Below, piece after piece: positions 1-9,192 of a stretch of 64,000 nt of DNA. The DNA lies in assembly GCA_029261295.1 (NCBI GenBank), contig JAJDBP010000033.1, positions 1 through 64,000 of the forward strand. Reading direction: 5' to 3'. The position numbers and the translations under genes were made by a program. Position 1 is the stretch's first letter. Every line of letters begins with the position of its first letter. The stretch comes from Nitrospirales bacterium. Its GTDB lineage: Bacteria > Nitrospirota > Nitrospiria > Nitrospirales > UBA8639. The notes under the pieces were generated by a model. It worked only from the letters and a program-made list of their open reading frames with translations. It had not been told where the DNA came from and ran no database searches.

Positions 1-82
1 TCATGGATTCGCCACGCTGCCAGCGATCCCAAATGTCGGCTCGTTGTGCAGGACTAAAATAGATGCGAGTTCGGTGTTTCAT
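1..82 (-). CDS. IS30-family transposase, N-terminal fragment (cut by window edge)
   Basis: An ATG at 82 on the minus strand opens a frame that stays open for 27 codons to the window edge. It begins MKHRTRIYFSPAQRADIWDR and continues WQRGESM. This is the typical start of IS30-family transposases, an N-terminal helix-turn-helix region that recognises the element ends. A GGAG ribosome site lies about 7 bases upstream, and an IS30-like terminal repeat follows at 113-141. The catalytic DDE domain would lie outside the window, so it cannot be judged whether the copy is intact. Confidence 0.75.
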   Translation of the reverse strand, partial: MKHRTRIYFSPAQRADIWDRWQRGESM

Positions 83-141
83 CGTCACACTCCATCTCTA
101 GAAGGTAAGATACAGTGTTGCGTTGATCAATTGAACTCACA
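1..141 (-). mobile_element. End of an IS30-family insertion sequence (partial, runs off left edge)
   Basis: Read on the minus strand, positions 141 down to 113 give a terminal-repeat-like sequence that begins TGTGAGTTCAATTGATCAAC and continues CGCAACACTG. This closely resembles the known IS30 end, which has the TTCAATTGGTCAACGCAACA core. A transposase start codon follows about 30 bases inward. The outer boundary is placed near 141 by analogy with IS30; no target duplication can be seen because the other end lies outside the window. The element is transcribed away from the dcw cluster. Confidence 0.75.
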
Positions 142-410
142 GCCGAACCCAGACACCATTGGGAGTAATTGAGAAGTTGCCTAGAGAGTCGATGTAATGG
201 GCCGGAGAAAGTGGCCGTTGATCTCGAGCGGTAGGATGTATGGTAGCCAAATAGCTAGATTGGTTACATCAATATTTTTTAATTCTTCTGTGTGAAAAAG
301 CGATCTTTCCTGCAAATTGAGTGAAGCGCCAGTCCTGAATTTTTGAGTTGTACTACTAATAGTATTTCCTTCCGTTTTATTCGCTGAAATCCACAATAGT
401 CTGTAGGTGC
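142..410. other. Gene-free stretch between the IS30 end and the dcw promoter
   Basis: I see no convincing gene here. A minus-strand open frame of 79 codons (181-420) has no recognisable motif, runs through the dcw promoter and looks like chance. The usual first dcw gene, mraZ, is not present. This is where the insertion sequence meets the operon, so it may be the remnant of an older upstream region. Confidence 0.6.
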
Positions 411-438
411 TTGACATCATAGGCTGGAGTTGTATACT
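411..438 (+). promoter_or_regulatory. Sigma70-type promoter of the dcw cluster
   Basis: TTGACA at 411-416 and TATACT at 433-438 are separated by 16 bases. The first is a perfect -35 box and the second matches the -10 consensus at five of six positions. The predicted start is near 445, about 55 bases before rsmH. This is the best-looking promoter for the whole division and cell-wall operon. Confidence 0.75.
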
Positions 439-445
439 GCGGAAT

Positions 446-461
446 GTGGGAAAAAGTGGGA
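446..461 (+). promoter_or_regulatory. MraZ-box-like direct repeat
   Basis: GTGGGA occurs at 446-451 and again at 456-461, a 10-base period. MraZ is known to bind TGGGN direct repeats spaced by 5 bases in the mra promoter region. Two clear copies are seen, lying just after the -10 box where binding could affect initiation. No mraZ gene is visible next to them. Confidence 0.55.
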
Positions 462-500
462 GAAAACGCTCACATGTATGTCAAAAATGTAACATAATGA

Positions 501-1412
501 ATGAAAAGTGTGCATGTACCTGTTCTTGCTGAAGAAATTTGCCATTGGCTTGGCCCAAAATCAGGTGGAGTCTATGTCGATTGTACCTTGGGTGTGGGAG
601 GAACGTCATTAAAAATACTCGAAAGTTCAGGAAGTAATGCTCATATTCTTGGTTTGGATAGGGATCCTGAAGCCTTGGCTCTTGCGGAGAAAAACTTAGA
701 GTCCTTTGGATCTCAAGTAAAGTTTTTTAATGGGAATTACTCCCACATTGTGGAATTTGTGCATCAGGCTGGGCTTGAAAAGGTTGATGGCGTGGTCTTT
801 GACCTAGGAGTGTCCTCATTGCAGTTAGATAGTCCGGAGCGGGGGTTTAGTTTCACTGCAGATGGCCCTTTGGATATGCGCATGAATCAAACGGAAGGTC
901 CTACAGCCGCTGATCTAATTAAGGTTCTTCCTGAAAAGGAGTTGGCTGATGTGTTTTTTGAATATGGAGAAGAACGCTTCTCGCGACGTATTGCCCGGGC
1001 GATTGTGGAATCTAGAAAAACGTTTCCCATGGAGACGACTCAAGCGCTTGTGGCTGTGATTAAGGGCGCCGTTCCTTCTGCCTATAGAAAAGGGCGGATT
1101 CATTGTGCCACTCGGACCTTTCAGGCTCTTCGAATTCGGGTCAATCAGGAGTTAGAGCTGTTGCAACCTGCTTTGCAATCTTCGGTTAGCCTTTTGAAGG
1201 AAGGTGGACGCATTTGTGTGGTGGCGTTTCATTCCTTGGAAGACCGTGTGGTGAAGCATACCTTTCGAGCCATGGCTGGAAAAGATAATCCTTCCCTTAG
1301 CATCTTGACCAAAAGGCCGCTGACTGCCGACCAAGAGGAAATTGACCAGAATCCTCGTTCGAGAAGCGCCAAATTACGTGTGGCTCAACGTGTAGCGGTG
1401 GGGGCTCTTTAA
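501..1412 (+). CDS. rsmH: 16S rRNA (cytosine-1402-N4)-methyltransferase RsmH
   Basis: RsmH (MraW) uses SAM to methylate N4 of C1402 in the ribosomal P site. The 303-residue protein has the family's usual length and starts with the typical HVPVL segment. The SAM-binding VDCTLGVGGTS motif lies near residues 27-37, then DLGVSSLQLD near 101-110, and a late AFHSLEDR motif. The ATG at 501 is chosen because it gives the standard N-terminus, although no strong ribosome site precedes it. It is the first gene of the dcw operon here, because mraZ is missing, and it ends two bases before ftsL. Confidence 0.95.
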   Translation: MKSVHVPVLAEEICHWLGPKSGGVYVDCTLGVGGTSLKILESSGSNAHILGLDRDPEALALAEKNLESFGSQVKFFNGNYSHIVEFVHQAGLEKVDGVVFDLGVSSLQLDSPERGFSFTADGPLDMRMNQTEGPTAADLIKVLPEKELADVFFEYGEERFSRRIARAIVESRKTFPMETTQALVAVIKGAVPSAYRKGRIHCATRTFQALRIRVNQELELLQPALQSSVSLLKEGGRICVVAFHSLEDRVVKHTFRAMAGKDNPSLSILTKRPLTADQEEIDQNPRSRSAKLRVAQRVAVGAL

Positions 1413-1414
1413 TC

Positions 1415-1762
1415 ATGAGGAAGAATGTGTTGCTCGGAGTCATGATTGTCTTAGGAGTGTGGTGCCTGTTTTATGTGGGGGTCAAGATTGATATGTGGCG
1501 TCTTGGCTACGACATGGAGGATTTGGAAAACCGGCGCACTCTGCTTAAAAAACAGCAAGAGAAGTTGCAAGGGCGCCTGTCAAAATTAACTGATCCACAG
1601 CAGGTTGCCAAGCGAGCCCAAACGCAATTAGGGCTGATCGTGCCACAAGAAGGACAGGTTGTCATGATTTCTCTTGATACCAATTCTTTTTCTGAATCAG
1701 ATGAGAGCTCTCCTGCCCGTCTGGCACAGAAATTTTCAGATACTTTGATGGGGTTACCATGA
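1415..1762 (+). CDS. ftsL: Cell division protein FtsL
   Basis: This is a small bitopic membrane protein of 115 residues. A membrane segment at about residues 5-24 is followed by a coiled-coil-like stretch rich in Leu, Glu, Lys and Gln at about 33-60. It then has the DPQQVAKRAQTQLGL segment typical of the FtsL/DivIC class. FtsL joins FtsQ and FtsB in the divisome and helps activate FtsW and FtsI. Position between rsmH and ftsI, with a 4-base ATGA overlap into ftsI, supports the call because sequence conservation in this family is low. Confidence 0.85.
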   Translation: MRKNVLLGVMIVLGVWCLFYVGVKIDMWRLGYDMEDLENRRTLLKKQQEKLQGRLSKLTDPQQVAKRAQTQLGLIVPQEGQVVMISLDTNSFSESDESSPARLAQKFSDTLMGLP

Positions 1763-3531
1763 TCACGCCTACGCAAGACATTCATCCCGTTTGCAAGCTG
1801 CGCAGTGGCATTGTGTGTCTTAGTCTTCTATTGGGGTTCTCCCTGATTGGGTGTCGGCTGTTTTATTTGCAAGTATTTCAATCTGCTGCCGGTGCTCATG
1901 AAGTCGAACGCCAGCACCAGAAAACGGTGGTTGTCCAGCCTGATCGAGGAGTGATTGTTGATCGTCAAGGACATCCTTTAGCGCTGAATGTGGATCTGGC
2001 CTCAGTCTTCGTGAACCCGAGTTCTCTTGAAACCCCTCGTAAAACGGCAAGGGCGTTATCTCAGGTATTGGATATGCCGGTCACGGAGGTGCGGAAACTT
2101 TTTCAGAGTGATCAACCGTATGTTTGGATAAAACGGCATATTTCAGAAGCCATGGCGAAACAATTGGAGGCGAAGCCTCATCCTGGCGTCGTGGTGACGC
2201 GCGAACCGCATCGGTTTTATCCCAAGGGCGAGCTGGTGTCGCATGTCTTGGGTTTTGCAGGCGTGGATAGTCAGGGCTTGGAAGGGATTGAATTTCAATA
2301 CGAGCCGTATTTGCGGGGAGAAAAAAATCTGGTGAAGTATCGGCGTGATGCCTTAGGTCGTACCATCGCGCCTATTCACTCTCGGGAATCTCTCGTTTCT
2401 CCAACCGGATACCACGTCACGCTTTCCATTGATGAGGTGATTCAGTTCATTGCAGAAGATGAACTTTCCAAGGCTATTAAGCACAGTCGAGCCAAGTCCG
2501 GCAGTATCTTAATTATGGATCCTATGACCGGCGCCATTTTAGCCTGGGCGCTATATCCGACATTTGATCCCAACCATTTTAGGAAATTTTCCGCCGAAGA
2601 TTGGCGCAATCGTGCGGTGACTGATCCCTATGAGCCAGGATCGACCCTGAAGGTGGTCATTGCCGCTGCTGCGTTGGAAGAGCAGATTATGGAGCCTGAT
2701 ACCTTGCTCTATGGTGGGGAAGGTCAAATGCCTGTGGCAGGGACGATTGTCCATGATCCGTCGAAAGCCAGTTGGATGAGCTTTTCCGAAGCGATTGCCA
2801 AGTCTAGTAATGTTGGGGCGATTAAGGTGGCGGTCGAGTTAGGGCGGTCTCGGGTGTTTAATTATTTGCGAGCTTTTGGATTTGGTGAAAAAACGGGAAT
2901 TGATTTGCCGGGAGAATCATCAGGAATTTTGCATGAGCTTGATACGTGGAGTGGGCGCAGCTTGTCTTCGTTGGCCATGGGACAGGAAATTGCCGTGACT
3001 CCGATACAAATGATTACGGCCATGTCTGTCGTAGCCAATGGTGGATGGTTGATGACTCCGCATGTGGTGTCTTCAGTCTTGGATCGTCGTGGGCAATCAG
3101 TTCTGACTAAGGATTCCCGACCCAAGCGGCGGCCTATTTCAGCTGACACGTCCGAGCGACTGAGTCAAATTCTGGAAATGGCTGTTGAGGTAGGAACTGG
3201 TAAGCGAGCGAAGCTAAGTGGATATCGTGCTGCTGGCAAGACAGGAACTTCTCAGAAAATCGATCCCAAGACGGGTACCTATTCCTCATCGAGTGTCATT
3301 GCTTCCTTTGTAGGGTTTGCCCCAGTTGAACAACCAAGGCTTACGATGTTGGTGGTGATTGATGAACCAGAAGTTGGTAAATGGGGTGGAGTGACTGCCG
3401 CCCCTGTTTTTGAGAAGGTGGCCAGTCGGGTCCTGCCTCATATGGGAATTTTGCCAGGTGGAGCCCAACTCATACGGACGGCGTCTTCTCCTTCCCCCAA
3501 TTCGTCATCTTTACAGGCACTTGCGCAGTAA
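1759..3531 (+). CDS. ftsI: Septal peptidoglycan transpeptidase FtsI (PBP3)
   Basis: This class B penicillin-binding protein cross-links septal peptidoglycan in the periplasm as the partner of FtsW. A single N-terminal membrane anchor (about residues 16-35) leads into the dimerisation domain, marked by DRGVIVDRQG, and then the transpeptidase domain. The active-site triad motifs are S295-T-L-K (nucleophile Ser295), S349-S-N and K494-T-G-T. At 590 residues it has normal length and no PASTA repeats. Its ATG overlaps the ftsL stop by four bases, which suggests translational coupling. Confidence 0.95.
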   Translation: MITPTQDIHPVCKLRSGIVCLSLLLGFSLIGCRLFYLQVFQSAAGAHEVERQHQKTVVVQPDRGVIVDRQGHPLALNVDLASVFVNPSSLETPRKTARALSQVLDMPVTEVRKLFQSDQPYVWIKRHISEAMAKQLEAKPHPGVVVTREPHRFYPKGELVSHVLGFAGVDSQGLEGIEFQYEPYLRGEKNLVKYRRDALGRTIAPIHSRESLVSPTGYHVTLSIDEVIQFIAEDELSKAIKHSRAKSGSILIMDPMTGAILAWALYPTFDPNHFRKFSAEDWRNRAVTDPYEPGSTLKVVIAAAALEEQIMEPDTLLYGGEGQMPVAGTIVHDPSKASWMSFSEAIAKSSNVGAIKVAVELGRSRVFNYLRAFGFGEKTGIDLPGESSGILHELDTWSGRSLSSLAMGQEIAVTPIQMITAMSVVANGGWLMTPHVVSSVLDRRGQSVLTKDSRPKRRPISADTSERLSQILEMAVEVGTGKRAKLSGYRAAGKTGTSQKIDPKTGTYSSSSVIASFVGFAPVEQPRLTMLVVIDEPEVGKWGGVTAAPVFEKVASRVLPHMGILPGGAQLIRTASSPSPNSSSLQALAQ

Positions 3532-3717
3532 AGGTCCATAAAGAAATGTGTCGTACATGGAGACGCTTAGATTTTGGTTAGATTTGGTTGATCTGAATGA
3601 GAGGAGCCGGAGGAATAGTTGGACTATTGTCAGGGGTTCTCAATTGAAGATCTGCCAAAGATGGCCGGAAGATAAGATGTATACAGGTACTGCTTATTTC
3701 TTTGCGGACCCTAAGTT

Positions 3718-5235
3718 GTGACGCTTCAAGAGTTACTTGCTCCGTTCGATGTAGTGAAGCTTTCTGGCGACCTCCAGGCGGAAGTCGTGTCAATTACTGA
3801 AGATTCGCGTTCCGTTGGTCCCGGCTCTGTTTTTGTTGCAATCCAAGGAACTCAGGTAGATGGGCATCAATTTGTGAATCAGGCATTTGCTCAAGGAGCC
3901 ACTGCTGTCGTGGTGGAAGAGGGTGGCTTCCAGGGCGACGGCCACGAGATTTCCCTGACAGGTTCTGCATTCATTCAAGTCAAGAATTCCCGCAAGACTT
4001 TAGGGTTGTTGGCGTCTCAATTGTATGGGAATCCATCCCAGCATCTTAAGTTAGTGGGCGTGACCGGGACGAATGGAAAAACAACCGTGACGCATTTAGC
4101 CGCATCGTTATTGGAAACACAGGGGCATCAGGTGGGGCTACTTGGGACGGTGGGATATGTGTTCGGAAAAGAACGACGAGAGGCTTCACATACGACGCCG
4201 GCTCCGGTTCAGCTTCAAGATATGTTGGGCGAAATGGTTCGGGCTGGAACTGATGTCGGGGTATTGGAAGTTTCTTCCCATGCCTTGGCCTTAGATCGGG
4301 TCGCCGGCTGTGAGTTCGATATCGTGGTGTTTACTAATTTGACCCAGGACCATTTAGATTTCCATCACACGATGGACGACTATTTTCAGGCGAAGCTTCA
4401 TTTGTTTACTGACTATGTGGCCGATGGGCAAAAGCCTGGACCCAAGAGGGCACTGGTCAATTCCGATGATCCATGGGCTCCGTTGGTTCTTGAGCAATGT
4501 GCTGTTCCGGTTTGGACATTTGGTATTCATGCTCAAGCGGATATTCAGGCCGAAGAGGTTCAACTCGGAATGGATGGAACGAAATTTATGGTCAACAGTC
4601 CTCTTGGTCGCATGACGATCACTAGTCAATTGGTTGGTGAGCATAATGTGTCGAATATGTTAGCGGCGATTGGTGTTGGATTAGAAATGGGGATGTCTCT
4701 TGGTTCTCTCGAGCAAGCACTACAGGCAGTTTCGAATGTTCCCGGACGGTTTGAACGAATTCAGGAGGGACAAGATTTTACTGTTGTTGTGGACTATGCC
4801 CATACCGATGATGCTCTCCAGCGATTGCTTGAAGCCGCAGAAAATATCAAGCAAGGACGGATTATTACCCTATTTGGTTGTGGTGGTGATCGAGACCCTG
4901 GGAAGCGATCCAAGATGGGTCAAGTGGCGGTTAGAAAAAGCGATCTGGTGATAGTCACATCCGATAATCCACGAACGGAAGACCCGCAAACCATTCTCGC
5001 TGATATTGAAAAAGGCATTGAAGCCCTGCCTCAGGAGGCTCGGTGTTCGTATCACACGATCGCTGATCGGGCTCAGGCCATTCAGGGTGCTATTGAGGAA
5101 GCGAGAACTGGGGACTTGGTGTTGATCGCTGGCAAGGGGCATGAAGATTACCAAATATTGGGGACACAGAAAGTTCATTTTGATGACCGGGAAGAAGCGC
5201 GCAAGGCTATTCGTCAACGAAAGCGTTCAGGTTAG
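3718..5235 (+). CDS. murE: UDP-MurNAc-tripeptide synthetase MurE (meso-DAP adding)
   Basis: MurE adds the third residue of the stem peptide in the cytoplasm. The ATP-binding T116-G-T-N-G-K-T-T loop is present. The D416-N-P-R motif is the known marker for meso-diaminopimelate rather than lysine, which predicts a Gram-negative-type wall. The 505-residue length is normal. The start is a GTG at 3718, because no in-frame ATG lies upstream with a good ribosome site. A 186-base gap separates it from ftsI, the longest gap in the first part of the cluster; I see no clear promoter in it. Confidence 0.95.
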   Translation: MTLQELLAPFDVVKLSGDLQAEVVSITEDSRSVGPGSVFVAIQGTQVDGHQFVNQAFAQGATAVVVEEGGFQGDGHEISLTGSAFIQVKNSRKTLGLLASQLYGNPSQHLKLVGVTGTNGKTTVTHLAASLLETQGHQVGLLGTVGYVFGKERREASHTTPAPVQLQDMLGEMVRAGTDVGVLEVSSHALALDRVAGCEFDIVVFTNLTQDHLDFHHTMDDYFQAKLHLFTDYVADGQKPGPKRALVNSDDPWAPLVLEQCAVPVWTFGIHAQADIQAEEVQLGMDGTKFMVNSPLGRMTITSQLVGEHNVSNMLAAIGVGLEMGMSLGSLEQALQAVSNVPGRFERIQEGQDFTVVVDYAHTDDALQRLLEAAENIKQGRIITLFGCGGDRDPGKRSKMGQVAVRKSDLVIVTSDNPRTEDPQTILADIEKGIEALPQEARCSYHTIADRAQAIQGAIEEARTGDLVLIAGKGHEDYQILGTQKVHFDDREEARKAIRQRKRSG

Positions 5236-5252
5236 TTTGGACGAAAGGCCCT

Positions 5253-6665
5253 ATGGCGACCTTTGAGGTGAATGAAGTGCTTGAAGCCACGCAGGGAACC
5301 TTGTTTTCGCAGGGAAAACTTCACGGGAGGTTTCGCCGGGTGGAAACGGATTCTCGTGTGGTGAAGCCCGGCGATCTTTTTGTGGCCTTAAAAGGGGAGA
5401 GTTTTGATGGGCATGAGTTTATTCGCAAGGCTTGGAAGAACGGGGCAAAAGGCGTCGTCGTCGAAGAGGCAAGTGTTGCCAATTTGTTAAAAGCCTGGTC
5501 TAAGGCCAATCGCAATGCTCTTGCTGTGGTACATGTGAAAAATACGTTACGAGCCTACCAAGATTTGGCGGGTTTCCATCGAGCGCGATTCTCCATCCCA
5601 TTAGTGGCAATTACTGGGAGTAATGGAAAAACAACCACAAAGGAAATGGTCAGTCGAGTGTTAGCGACGCGTTGGCGAGTTCTTCAAACGCAAGGGAATT
5701 TTAATAATTCGATTGGTGTGCCCAAAACGCTTCTGAGGCTCCATTCCGGACATCAAGCCGCTGTCATTGAAATGGGTGTGGATCAAGTCGGCCAAACAAC
5801 CCGACTCTGTGAAATGGCTAAACCTACCTTAGGGGTGGTGACGAATGTGGGGCCTGACCACTTAGAGTTTTATGGGACCATGGCACGCTCAGCCCTTTCA
5901 AAAGCTGAAATATTTTCTTATCTTCCTAATGATGGAGCGGCCATTTTAAATGCGGATGATCATTATTTTGGCCAGTTTCTTAAAAAAGCCAAATGTCCGA
6001 CTGTGTCCTTTGGGTTAGGAGATCATGCTGCTGTGAGAGGATCCCATTCGGTCTGGGATGGGAGGCGAACAACTTTTCAACTATGGTTGCCGAATCGAAA
6101 AGCCAGCAAGCGAGTCTCAGTGCGGACGATGGGGTTGCATAATATCTCGAATGCCCTAGCTGGTGCAGGCGTTGGCTATGCATTGAATTTTTCTGCTGCA
6201 GATATTGTGGCGGGATTAGAAAAATTTCGTCCGGCACCCATGCGGTCAGAAATCCGTAAACATGGCGGGGTGATCTATCTTTATGACTGTTATAACGCCA
6301 ACCCAGCCTCGGTCAAAGCTGCATTAGATGTCCTGGTTGAATTAGACCCTAGGCGTAGGACGATCGCTGTTCTGGGCGACATGCTTGAACTGGGGCCACA
6401 GGAAAAACGATTTCATGAAGAGATCGGGCGCTATGCCGGGGAAAATCAGGTTGGGCATGTGATTGCTTGTGGAACATTTGGCTCCATGATGGAAAAAGGT
6501 GTGCGAGCTGTTCGGAAAGACGTGGCAGTTACGGTCGTCAAGGATGCTCTAGAAGCAGGCGAATATTTAAAAAGTCTCGTGAAGCGCGGCGACATCGTTT
6601 TGATAAAAGCCTCACGGGGGGCTCAGATGGAACGAGTGCTGCATTCGGTAAAAACAAATAATTAG
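5253..6665 (+). CDS. murF: UDP-MurNAc-tripeptide:D-Ala-D-Ala ligase MurF
   Basis: MurF completes the UDP-MurNAc-pentapeptide by adding D-Ala-D-Ala. The ATP loop T121-G-S-N-G-K-T-T follows the N-terminal uridine-binding domain (DSRVVKPGDLFVALKGE). The central region contains NFNNSIGVP and EMGVDQVGQT, and the C-terminal domain carries YDCYNANPASVKAAL, all typical of MurF. At 470 residues the length is normal. It sits 17 bases after murE and 15 bases before mraY, the usual dcw order. Confidence 0.95.
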   Translation: MATFEVNEVLEATQGTLFSQGKLHGRFRRVETDSRVVKPGDLFVALKGESFDGHEFIRKAWKNGAKGVVVEEASVANLLKAWSKANRNALAVVHVKNTLRAYQDLAGFHRARFSIPLVAITGSNGKTTTKEMVSRVLATRWRVLQTQGNFNNSIGVPKTLLRLHSGHQAAVIEMGVDQVGQTTRLCEMAKPTLGVVTNVGPDHLEFYGTMARSALSKAEIFSYLPNDGAAILNADDHYFGQFLKKAKCPTVSFGLGDHAAVRGSHSVWDGRRTTFQLWLPNRKASKRVSVRTMGLHNISNALAGAGVGYALNFSAADIVAGLEKFRPAPMRSEIRKHGGVIYLYDCYNANPASVKAALDVLVELDPRRRTIAVLGDMLELGPQEKRFHEEIGRYAGENQVGHVIACGTFGSMMEKGVRAVRKDVAVTVVKDALEAGEYLKSLVKRGDIVLIKASRGAQMERVLHSVKTNN

Positions 6666-6680
6666 GTAAACACGAATCTT

Positions 6681-7757
6681 ATGCTCCATCTCTGGTTGTA
6701 CCCGCTTCATACGGATTTTGCAATTTTTAATGTGTTTCGGTATCTCAGCTTTCGCATGATTTATGCGGCGATTACGGCTTTTCTCATTGTGTTTTTTTTA
6801 GCTCCGCCTGTCATTAAAAAATTGCAATCATTGGGGTTAGGGCAAAAGATTCGTTCAGATGGCCCTCAGTCGCATCTTGGGAAATCCGGCACGCCGACGA
6901 TGGGGGGCATGCTGATTTTATTTTCGGTGTTGTTGGCCACCCTGCTATGGGCAGATATATCTAACTATTATGTTTGGTTGGTGATGTTGGCGATTGTCGG
7001 GTTTGGGTTGATCGGATTTGTGGATGACTACATCAAAATATTACGAGGGCAATCGCAGGGGTTGTCTGCCCTGCAAAAGTTTATCGGGCAGTTATGTGTG
7101 GCGATTGGCATTGGATTGTTCTTTTATCTTTCCCCTGCCTATTCCACTCAACTGAGCGTGCCATTTTTTAAGAACTTTAATCCCGATCTTGGTGTGTTCT
7201 ATATCCCATTTGCCATCCTGGTCATTGTGGGCTGTTCTAATGCTGTGAACTTAACTGATGGATTAGACGGTTTAGCAGTTGGCCCCGTGATCATATCAGC
7301 GATGGCCTATACGGTTGTAGCCTGGGCCGTTGGGAACCGAGTGGTTTCCGATTATCTTTTGATCCCGCATATAGAGGGGGCCGGGGAATTAGCCGTGTTG
7401 ACGGCATCGATCATCGGATCTGGTCTTGGATTTCTCTGGTTCAATACCTATCCGGCCTCGGTGTTTATGGGTGATGTGGGGTCCTTGCCTTTGGGTGCTG
7501 CGCTCGGAACGGTGGCGGTAGTCTGCAAGCATGAACTGTTATTGGTCCTAGTTGGTGGTGTCTTTGTAATGGAAGCGGTATCTGTAATTTTTCAGGTGGC
7601 TTCGTATAAATCCCGTGGAAAACGAATCTTTTTGATGGCACCTCTTCACCACCATTTTGAGATGAAAGGGTGGGAAGAGCCTAAGGTGGTGGTTCGCTTG
7701 TGGATCATTGCGATTATTCTGGGGTTATTGAGCATTAGTACGTTGAAGTTACGATAA
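6681..7757 (+). CDS. mraY: Phospho-MurNAc-pentapeptide translocase MraY
   Basis: MraY transfers phospho-MurNAc-pentapeptide to undecaprenyl phosphate to make lipid I in the inner membrane. The 358-residue protein is strongly hydrophobic with about ten membrane segments. The family's conserved cytoplasmic motifs are present: [15 protein letters not shown] with the paired catalytic-site aspartates, [10 protein letters not shown], and the PLHHHFE motif near the C-terminus. It follows murF closely and precedes murD as in most dcw clusters. Confidence 0.96.
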   Translation: MLHLWLYPLHTDFAIFNVFRYLSFRMIYAAITAFLIVFFLAPPVIKKLQSLGLGQKIRSDGPQSHLGKSGTPTMGGMLILFSVLLATLLWADISNYYVWLVMLAIVGFGLIGFVDDYIKILRGQSQGLSALQKFIGQLCVAIGIGLFFYLSPAYSTQLSVPFFKNFNPDLGVFYIPFAILVIVGCSNAVNLTDGLDGLAVGPVIISAMAYTVVAWAVGNRVVSDYLLIPHIEGAGELAVLTASIIGSGLGFLWFNTYPASVFMGDVGSLPLGAALGTVAVVCKHELLLVLVGGVFVMEAVSVIFQVASYKSRGKRIFLMAPLHHHFEMKGWEEPKVVVRLWIIAIILGLLSISTLKLR

Positions 7758-7770
7758 GTATGGGATTGAG

Positions 7771-9192
7771 GTGACATTCTCTGGAGTCATGGAAGCAATG
7801 AGCGCCACGCCGGCAGTGCCAATCAGCACGTGGAAGGGGACAAACGTGACGGTGTTTGGAATGGGGCGCAGTGGGCAGGCCGCTGCTGACCTTTTGCTGG
7901 ATCGAGGAGCAACCGTCACTCTTGTAGAAGAACATTCACGGCCTGAACTTGAAGTGATACGAGAGGCTTATGAACAACGAGGAGCTCGAATCTCTATCGG
8001 AGACCATCTTGAGCCTATCTTGAACCAAACGGAGCTCCTTGTGGTGAGTCCTGGGGTGTCAAAGGATCATGATTTTCTCCAGAAGGCCGGCCAGAAAGAT
8101 ATTCCCGTCATTGCAGAAATTGAATTAGCGGCGAGATTTCTGAAGGCCCCTATTATTGCTGTTACAGGCACGAATGGGAAAAGTTCTACGGTTCGTCTTA
8201 TTGGGTCTATCCTTCAAGAAAGTGGAAAGCATGTTTTTGTGGGAGGCAATCTTGGTCTTCCTTTATGTGAGGCCGTGCCTCGCGTCGCTGAGTCAGAAGA
8301 GTCCCCTGCCTATGACTACATCGTGGCGGAGGTCTCCAGTTTTCAACTCGAAACCATTCAGAAATTCAAGCCATGGATTTCAGCGTTGTTGAATGTGACA
8401 CCCGATCATCTTGATCGTCACCCGACCCAAGAAGATTATCAAGCTGCGAAGCAACGTATTTTTGAAAACCAAACTGATCAGGATTGGATGATCGTGAATG
8501 CAGATGACCCAATGGTGGAGACTCTGTCTATTGGAGGAAAGGCGTGTCGGTGTGAGTTTAGTCTTCGGCGCGAGGTTGCGCAGGGCATGTATCTGGACGA
8601 AGGAATGGTTCGCGGACGCTTGGATGGGAAGTCGGACATTCTTTTCGAGCGAAGTGATATCCCCATGCGTGGGCAGCATAATGTAGCCAATGCGTTGGTG
8701 GCGATGACTGTTGGGCTCCTCTGTGGATGTTCAAAAGATGAGATAGTGAATGCGCTTCAAAAAGTTCCGGTGTTTGAACATGCGTTGGAGTACGTTCGAA
8801 CATGGCAAGGTGTGACGTTTATTAATGATTCAAAAGGGACGAATGTGGACGCCACCCTTAAAGCTTTAGAGAGCTTTGATGCGCCTGTGGTCTTAATTCT
8901 TGGAGGAAAAGATAAAGGCGGAGACTTCACCCTCCTTTTAGACGCTATTCAACGCGGGGTGAAAGGCATTGTGGTCATAGGCGAAGCCGCCACTCGGATT
9001 CTTAAGGAGTTAAACGGAAGCGTGCCTATGAGTGGGGCATCTAGTCTCGAGGAAGCAGTAGCACAAGCGACAGTTCTTGCGACGAGTGGAGACGTCGTCT
9101 TGTTTTCACCTGCATGTTCGAGCTTCGATATGTTCCCGAATTACCATCAACGTGGGCTTGGGTTCAAGCGTATGGTGAAGGACCTTCTATAA
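7771..9192 (+). CDS. murD: UDP-MurNAc-L-Ala:D-Glu ligase MurD
   Basis: MurD adds D-glutamate to UDP-MurNAc-L-alanine. An N-terminal Rossmann-like fold (VTVFGMGRSGQAAADLL) is followed by the ATP loop TGTNGKSS and then FINDSKGTNVDAT, a MurD signature. The longest frame starts at GTG 7771; ATG 7789 follows a GGAG only four bases upstream and ATG 7798 is also possible, so the first 9 residues are uncertain. The stop codon directly abuts the ftsW start, suggesting coupling. Confidence 0.94.
   Translation: MTFSGVMEAMSATPAVPISTWKGTNVTVFGMGRSGQAAADLLLDRGATVTLVEEHSRPELEVIREAYEQRGARISIGDHLEPILNQTELLVVSPGVSKDHDFLQKAGQKDIPVIAEIELAARFLKAPIIAVTGTNGKSSTVRLIGSILQESGKHVFVGGNLGLPLCEAVPRVAESEESPAYDYIVAEVSSFQLETIQKFKPWISALLNVTPDHLDRHPTQEDYQAAKQRIFENQTDQDWMIVNADDPMVETLSIGGKACRCEFSLRREVAQGMYLDEGMVRGRLDGKSDILFERSDIPMRGQHNVANALVAMTVGLLCGCSKDEIVNALQKVPVFEHALEYVRTWQGVTFINDSKGTNVDATLKALESFDAPVVLILGGKDKGGDFTLLLDAIQRGVKGIVVIGEAATRILKELNGSVPMSGASSLEEAVAQATVLATSGDVVLFSPACSSFDMFPNYHQRGLGFKRMVKDLL

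Noticed and set aside
181-420. Minus-strand open frame of 79 codons upstream of rsmH
   Set aside because: It overlaps the dcw promoter, has no motif or good ribosome site, and looks like chance.
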